A stretch of 21,186 bases of DNA from a virus. The notes under the pieces are model-generated. The model made no database searches and was not told where the DNA came from. It saw nothing but the letters and a program-made list of their open reading frames with translations. A program made the position numbers and the translations under genes. Where the stretch lies: IMG/VR virus record IMGVR_UViG_3300017713_000112, positions 1-21,186 of that record; one strand, given 5' to 3'. Positions within the stretch are counted from its first letter, which is position 1; every line of letters begins with the position of its first letter. Positions 17,006 through 21,186 of this stretch are shown here, piece after piece.

Positions 17006-17661
17006 AAGATGTTAAAATAAACAATCAAAGTGTTTTAGATGCTTTAAACGAATACAAGGATTGGTTGGTTCCAAAATTTCACAACGGTGAGATGGCCAAA
17101 GATCTAGTTCTCCACTGCAAGGATCAAGAAAGAGATCGATGGTTGGACGACGGATATCTAGAAAGACAGATGGCAAAAGGTAGAGGTCACGAAGGGTTTC
17201 CAGAATCTATGCAAGTCTTTCATGGTACGATGCCAGATGGTGCTGGTGCGATGGATCAAATAATGGTTCCATACAGAGATAAAGGCGAAGAATTAAATAA
17301 AAAATTGATGACAGAGTTATCTGCAAGAAAAAATACATTGGTAACATGTTATCCCCCTGGCGGATGGATCTCTTGGCATAACAACGCAAATGCGTCTGGA
17401 TATAATGTTCTATTTACATGGTCTGAAACTGGTGACGGTTGGTTTGATTATTGGGATATGGAAAAGAAAGAACGTGTTCGTGTTCCAGACGTAAAAGGTT
17501 GGCAATGCAAGATGGGTTACTTTGGTTCTTATGATCAACCAGAAAGAGTCTGTTGGCACGCTGCATCTACTGACTGTTTGAGAATAACTTGTGCATACGT
17601 ATTTGCAGAAGCAGAAACAATCTGGCAGGACGTGGTTGACGACATAGAAGAGAACTGGTAA
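17002..17661 (+). CDS. 2OG-Fe(II) oxygenase-like protein with H-x-N motif
   Basis: A 219-residue protein with the layout of a double-stranded beta-helix 2-oxoglutarate/Fe(II) dioxygenase. TCYPPGGWISWHNNANASGY holds His126-x-Asn128 where H-x-D is usual, WHAASTDCLRITCAYVF supplies a distal His186 and Arg194 (candidate 2-oxoglutarate ligand), and GWFDYWD forms the strand between. Similar proteins with YPPGG-WHNNANA are familiar to me from T4-like cyanophages. The likely reaction is hydroxylation of a protein or small molecule; the substrate is unknown. Starts within the upstream stop codon (ATGA) and ends in TAATG with the next gene, so the three enzymes are tightly coupled. Asn for Asp may alter or weaken iron binding. 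Confidence 0.6.
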   Translation: MKDVKINNQSVLDALNEYKDWLVPKFHNGEMAKDLVLHCKDQERDRWLDDGYLERQMAKGRGHEGFPESMQVFHGTMPDGAGAMDQIMVPYRDKGEELNKKLMTELSARKNTLVTCYPPGGWISWHNNANASGYNVLFTWSETGDGWFDYWDMEKKERVRVPDVKGWQCKMGYFGSYDQPERVCWHAASTDCLRITCAYVFAEAETIWQDVVDDIEENW

Positions 17662-18413
17662 TGTTCAATATAGTTTGTGTTAAGGTTGGCACAAAGTATA
17701 AATCAAACGATGTAAATAGACTATATAGAATGGTTGATCTGAATATGGAACTGCCATTCAACTTCTATTGTTTTACAGACGACGAGGAAGGGTTACTCTT
17801 ACCCATAAAGAAAAAGAGAGTATATGATTTGTCTCTTGACTCTTACTGGTGGAAGATGACAATATTTGACAAGACTATGTGGGATAACAACGAACCAACG
17901 TTGTATCTTGACCTTGATGTTATCATACAGAATGATATAACACAGTTATTTGGACTTGTCAACAGTGAACTATTGAGAATAGGTTATATCGGAACAGACG
18001 ATCTCATTACTAAACATGAGAATGAACTTGGACTGAAATATATGGCCGAAGTTAATTCCTCTGTTATGTTATTTCATCCACAAGACATGCACTTTATATA
18101 CAAGAAGTTTATCAAAGATGCAACCTATAATATGGAAGAATATTTTGGAATGGACAGATATCTAACTGCCGTTCATCCATATGATATGACACATTTTAAA
18201 TACTGGCAAGACTGGTATTCCGCATGGAAAGCATATCCAGCCTCACATAAGGAGAAAAAATCTCCTTGGCAAACAATGCAAACAAGTGATGGTGAAGTTT
18301 TGATAATGATGATCCCAGACGCATCTATTTGTATTATGAACGCTCCAACAACTGTCTCATCAAAACAAGAATGGGAAGTCTTTGATCAGGTATTTTCTTT
18401 TTATTATAAATAG
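17661..18413 (+). CDS. Glycosyltransferase, GT8-like
   Basis: A 250-residue protein with clear GT-A features. N-terminal strand FNIVCVKVGTKY, then FNFYCFTDD near residue 34. YWWKMTIFD at 62-70 resembles the lysine region before the DxD of related enzymes. LYLDLDVIIQNDI carries the metal-binding Asp84-x-Asp86 followed by the typical N-D-I. VNSSVMLFHP at 131-140 matches the acceptor-side N-S-S/G-V motif. It should transfer a sugar from a nucleotide donor with Mn2+ or Mg2+, in the cytoplasm. The ATG overlaps the previous stop by one base (TAATG). Its last codons overlap a late promoter serving the next gene. The acceptor is not visible from sequence; the adjacent Tyr/Ser/Thr-rich repeat proteins are candidates by position only. 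Confidence 0.72.
   Translation: MFNIVCVKVGTKYKSNDVNRLYRMVDLNMELPFNFYCFTDDEEGLLLPIKKKRVYDLSLDSYWWKMTIFDKTMWDNNEPTLYLDLDVIIQNDITQLFGLVNSELLRIGYIGTDDLITKHENELGLKYMAEVNSSVMLFHPQDMHFIYKKFIKDATYNMEEYFGMDRYLTAVHPYDMTHFKYWQDWYSAWKAYPASHKEKKSPWQTMQTSDGEVLIMMIPDASICIMNAPTTVSSKQEWEVFDQVFSFYYK
18405..18412 (+). promoter_or_regulatory. T4-type late promoter TATAAATA (distal)
   Basis: Exact late consensus overlapping the stop codon of the GT8-like gene. Predicted transcription start near 18418, giving a leader of about 54 bases to the ATG at 18472. Confidence 0.7.
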
Positions 18414-18432
18414 TAGTCGAGATTATTTTTGT

Positions 18433-18440
18433 TATAAATA
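18433..18440 (+). promoter_or_regulatory. T4-type late promoter TATAAATA (proximal)
   Basis: Second exact late consensus, 28 bases after the first. Predicted start near 18446, leaving a leader of about 26 bases with AGAG as ribosome site before ATG 18472. A third, one-mismatch box (TATAAAGA, 18455-18462) follows. Confidence 0.75.
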
Positions 18441-18471
18441 AAGACAACTAGTTTTATAAAGAGATGGATAT

Positions 18472-18825
18472 ATGGCACAGTATGAAGACTTAGAAATCGA
18501 TCAGGGTACAGATATTGCAATCCAGATCGAATTGGACACCTACGAAGGTACAAACAAAGATCTAACAAATCACTCAGTAGCCGCAAAAATGAAACGCGGA
18601 TTTAATAGTGATTCTGATAATACCCAAGCATTCAACGCGATTATTAACAATCCATCTACTGGTGGATCTATAACTCTTTCTCTAACAAACTCACAGACCG
18701 AAGCCTTACAAGTCGGAAGGTATCTTTATGATGTTGAAATTAGTTTCAACGATAGTGACGGTAACACAATCATAGAGAGGGTTCTTGAAGGTGCAATTCG
18801 AGTTAAACCTTCTGTAACCAGATAA
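18472..18825 (+). CDS. Small virion protein, Ig-like/BppU-like beta domain
   Basis: A 117-residue all-beta protein: EDLEIDQGTDIAIQIELDT at the start, DLTNHSVAAKMKRGF in the middle, GSITLSLTNSQTEAL, then GRYLYDVEISFNDSDGNT and a closing VLEGAIRVKPSVTR. This layout (strands, then T-x-x-L-x-x-G-x-Y-x-Y-D-V, ending in an E-G-x-I-x-V strand) is that of small beta-sandwich proteins widespread in phage tails and baseplates, including T4-like marine phages. It is the first gene behind the tandem late promoters and is followed nine bases later by another small virion-type gene and then by a fibre gene. A baseplate-to-fibre adaptor role is plausible but inferred. Confidence 0.65.
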   Translation: MAQYEDLEIDQGTDIAIQIELDTYEGTNKDLTNHSVAAKMKRGFNSDSDNTQAFNAIINNPSTGGSITLSLTNSQTEALQVGRYLYDVEISFNDSDGNTIIERVLEGAIRVKPSVTR

Positions 18826-18834
18826 GAGGTAATC

Positions 18835-19053
18835 ATGGCAGGACAAACCGTCACAATTGTTAAAAGGGTTACAGTTGGTGTTCCAATTAGAACCGTGACT
18901 TCTGGTGCATTCTCAGTCACTAACTTGGCAGGGATTAATGTAGCAGGAGTTAAAGAAGGTTCTATGTTGGTATACGACGCGGCTGCCTCTGAATTTCGTG
19001 CAGACAGTGACATGTCAAGTGTCTATACGGAAATAAACGGAGGAACTTTCTAA
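18835..19053 (+). CDS. Small virion-type protein, hypothetical
   Basis: A 72-residue protein. The middle GINVAGVKEGSMLVYDAAAS and the end YTEINGGTF resemble short proteins found beside fibre genes in T4-like marine phages, where an equivalent 'EGSxLVYD' strand is common in fibre modules. AGAGG lies upstream of the ATG at a good distance. Its stop TAA is immediately followed by the ATG of the fibre gene (TAAATG), so expression is coupled. Function is not known. Confidence 0.65.
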   Translation: MAGQTVTIVKRVTVGVPIRTVTSGAFSVTNLAGINVAGVKEGSMLVYDAAASEFRADSDMSSVYTEINGGTF

Positions 19054-21186
19054 ATGGCGATTATTCGTACAAAAAGAAGTACAGGCACTACCGCGCCGGG
19101 CGCTAATATCCTCAAAAATGGTGAACTCGCATATACAATGGGTACTGGTACTCAGGGTAATGGTGGCGAAAGACTATTCATTGGTAAAGATTCAAATGGA
19201 TCTGGATACGCTGCCTCTGCATCAGTAGTCGGTGGTAAATACTTTACAGATATGTTAGATCATGTCGCTGGTGTTAACACTGCATCAAGTGCGTTGATTG
19301 TTGACGCAAATAAAAAACTAGACGAATTAAATGTTGACTTTGTATCGATCAATGCAAGTACTGTTGCATCAACTGGTACTAACGACATTAACATCACACC
19401 AGCCGCTGGATATTCAGTAACTTTAGACAACCAAGTCAAAGTAGACTCTGACGCGATTACAGGTGTTGGTTCTATTGCGGTTGGTCAGATTACTGGACTT
19501 ACATCTGATCTAATACCGGCCGCAGACAGTGCGATCAATCTTGGTTCACCTACAAAGAAATGGAAAGAATTATACCTGTCATCAGGAAGTCTTCACATCG
19601 GTGAACTTGTTTTCCGTGACCATGATGGACATATATCTGTACAAGATAGTGACGGCGTTGAAGTATTAAATTCAAATGCGATTGCTGGTGGTACTGCCGC
19701 AACCTCTACAACTATCGTAGACGGTGACAGATTTGTGATGAACGACAGTGGAACCATGAAACAGGTTACTGTTGAAAACATGGCGGCATACTTTGATGAT
19801 GAAATCACTGCAATGCCAAATCTTATTACGACTGCGGCAACAACTGTTGGTGCATTAAATTCTGGTTCTATTACATCAGGATTTGGATCTATCAATGTTG
19901 GTGCTGATTCGGTCACAACAACTGGTACGATGACTGCTGGTAAAGCGGTAATCGATAATATAACAGTCGATGCAAACACGATAAGTTCTACCAACACAAA
20001 TGGTAACATTGTTATATCACCAAATGGATCTGGATCAGTCGATGTTGCGACAAGCAAGATTATAGGTGTAGTCGATCCTACAGATTCCGCTGGAGCCGCA
20101 TCTAAAAATTATGTTGATACAGTTCTTGATCTACAGGACTTAGACATTGTAACAGACAGTGGTACAATTGACGTAGACCTAGATGACGAATCACTTACAA
20201 TCGCTGGTGGCACTGGTATTGGATCTGTTGGATCTGGTACTACAGTAACACTGAACATAGATGCAACGGTTGCAACTCTTACAGGTAGTCAGACACTTAC
20301 CAACAAAACTATAACAACACCAACTATATCTGCACCAGTAATTTCCGCTACTGACGCCACGAATGGTGGTACAATCGCATTTAAAGAAGGTACAGATAAC
20401 GGTACGAATAGAGTTCTTTTACAGGGCCCTGCTTCAACTGCAAACGTGACTGTCACACTTCCTGCCGCAACTGATACATTAGTCGGTAAGGCAACAACAG
20501 ATACATTTACAAACAAAACATTTGATGCAGACGGAACAGGTAACTCACTTACAAACGTAGAAGTTGCAAACCTTAAATCTGGTGTTCTAGACGCAGACAT
20601 AACTGCGGTATCCTCAAACGATGATACTTTACCATCTGCAAAAGCAGTTAAAACATATGTCGATGCAAAAACAATAAACGTTGTTGTTGGTGCAGATAGT
20701 GACACATTTAATCTACTAGACTCTGATCTGATCTTTGCCGCTGGTGAAGGTCTAGACATTGCACTATCGGGTAATACAGTTACGGTCTCTGGTGAAGATG
20801 CAACAGTATCAAACAAAGGTGTTGCATCATTTGCGACTGCAAACTTCACTGTAAGTTCTGGTGCAGTTTCAACTAAAGACATTACGCTCGGTACTACTGC
20901 ACTTACCGCTGGTGAATCGACTACTGTACTGGCAGGCCTGACACAGATTGATGTAGACAATATAAGAATACTTAACAATACAGTCGGTTCAACAAGTGGT
21001 ACACTATTCATTGATCCAAACCCGATTGACTCGGATGCTGGTGAAGTGGTTATCCGTGGTAACCTTACAATCCAAGGTACACAAACTGAAATTAGATCTA
21101 CATCATTAAATGTTAGTGATCTAAACATTGTTCTTGCGGATAGTGCAGGCAATGCTGCGGCCGCAGACGGAGCAGGATTTACAGTC
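19054..21186 (+). CDS. Modular tail-fibre protein, 5' part (partial)
   Basis: The frame is open from ATG 19054 to the last base: 711 residues visible, end beyond the window. The N-terminal module IIRTKRSTGTTAPGANI with KNGELAY and RLFIGKD is the common head of phage fibre proteins of the Mtd-like or 'tail repeat' type. Further modules are NLGSPTKKWKELYLSSGSLH (about residues 160-190), repeated TLTNKTITTPTISAP and TDTFTNKTFDADG, TVTLPAATDTLVGK, KNYVD/KTYVDAK repeats, and RGNLTIQGTQTEIRSTSLNV near the visible end. Shaft of a long trimeric fibre is inferred. It follows the small upstream gene with no gap. The 5'-partial gene at the start of the window shares the TVTLP...TNKT module, so both belong to one structural family. 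Confidence 0.8.
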   Translation, partial: MAIIRTKRSTGTTAPGANILKNGELAYTMGTGTQGNGGERLFIGKDSNGSGYAASASVVGGKYFTDMLDHVAGVNTASSALIVDANKKLDELNVDFVSINASTVASTGTNDINITPAAGYSVTLDNQVKVDSDAITGVGSIAVGQITGLTSDLIPAADSAINLGSPTKKWKELYLSSGSLHIGELVFRDHDGHISVQDSDGVEVLNSNAIAGGTAATSTTIVDGDRFVMNDSGTMKQVTVENMAAYFDDEITAMPNLITTAATTVGALNSGSITSGFGSINVGADSVTTTGTMTAGKAVIDNITVDANTISSTNTNGNIVISPNGSGSVDVATSKIIGVVDPTDSAGAASKNYVDTVLDLQDLDIVTDSGTIDVDLDDESLTIAGGTGIGSVGSGTTVTLNIDATVATLTGSQTLTNKTITTPTISAPVISATDATNGGTIAFKEGTDNGTNRVLLQGPASTANVTVTLPAATDTLVGKATTDTFTNKTFDADGTGNSLTNVEVANLKSGVLDADITAVSSNDDTLPSAKAVKTYVDAKTINVVVGADSDTFNLLDSDLIFAAGEGLDIALSGNTVTVSGEDATVSNKGVASFATANFTVSSGAVSTKDITLGTTALTAGESTTVLAGLTQIDVDNIRILNNTVGSTSGTLFIDPNPIDSDAGEVVIRGNLTIQGTQTEIRSTSLNVSDLNIVLADSAGNAAAADGAGFTV

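Noticed and set aside
17696-17705. Late promoter near the start of the GT8-like gene (TATAAATC)
   Set aside because: One mismatch, inside the coding region and not followed closely by another gene start.
20289-21152. A 287-codon minus-strand frame
   Set aside because: It lies opposite the fibre gene starting at 19054, which has recognisable modules. The minus frame has no recognisable domain.

Overview
The window is a late structural-gene region of a T4-like myovirus. It most resembles marine cyanophage- or pelagiphage-type phages. The evidence is a recognisable baseplate wedge gp8, a large baseplate/fibre protein of the DUF4815 type, several modular tail-fibre-like proteins, and exact T4-type late promoters (TATAAATA). 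All supported genes lie on the + strand, tightly packed with TAATG/ATGA junctions. No stretch over 300 bases lacks a gene, and I see no tRNA, integrase, reverse transcriptase or CRISPR array. The host cannot be fixed from the sequence.

Layout. 1-663: 3' end of a fibre-like structural gene. 678-2057: gp8. 2066-7432: a 1788-residue DUF4815-type protein with three tandem Hint (intein/Hedgehog-like) domains near its C-terminus. 7432-9024: a protein that looks like the usual C-terminal part of the same protein family, here a separate gene. 9024-9233: small coiled-coil protein. 9235-10398: fibre-like protein with an 86-residue repeat. 10408-12012 and 12035-15718: two paralogues sharing an N-terminal domain of about 260-280 residues and a short C-terminal cap, separated by tyrosine-rich four-residue repeats. 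The second has exactly 218 tetrads and 11 pentads in one uninterrupted run. 15781-18413: a unit of four overlapping genes (hypothetical coiled-coil protein, glycosyltransferase-like, 2OG-Fe(II) oxygenase-like, second glycosyltransferase-like) behind a sigma70-type promoter overlapped by a near-perfect palindrome. 18472-19053: two small virion-type proteins behind tandem late promoters. 19054-end: 5' part of a modular tail-fibre protein.

How it may work together. The structural genes would build the baseplate periphery and its fibres. The most interesting arrangement is the giant Tyr/Asn/Ser/Thr-rich repeat proteins lying next to two sugar-transferase-like enzymes and a hydroxylase-like enzyme. 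I infer, without proof, that the enzymes may decorate the repeat arrays, loosely parallel to collagen hydroxylation plus glycosylation. They could equally modify host surface glycans. The second notable element is the Hint cluster, which keeps cleavage residues but lacks the +1 nucleophile needed for splicing, and sits where a normally continuous protein appears to be split in two.
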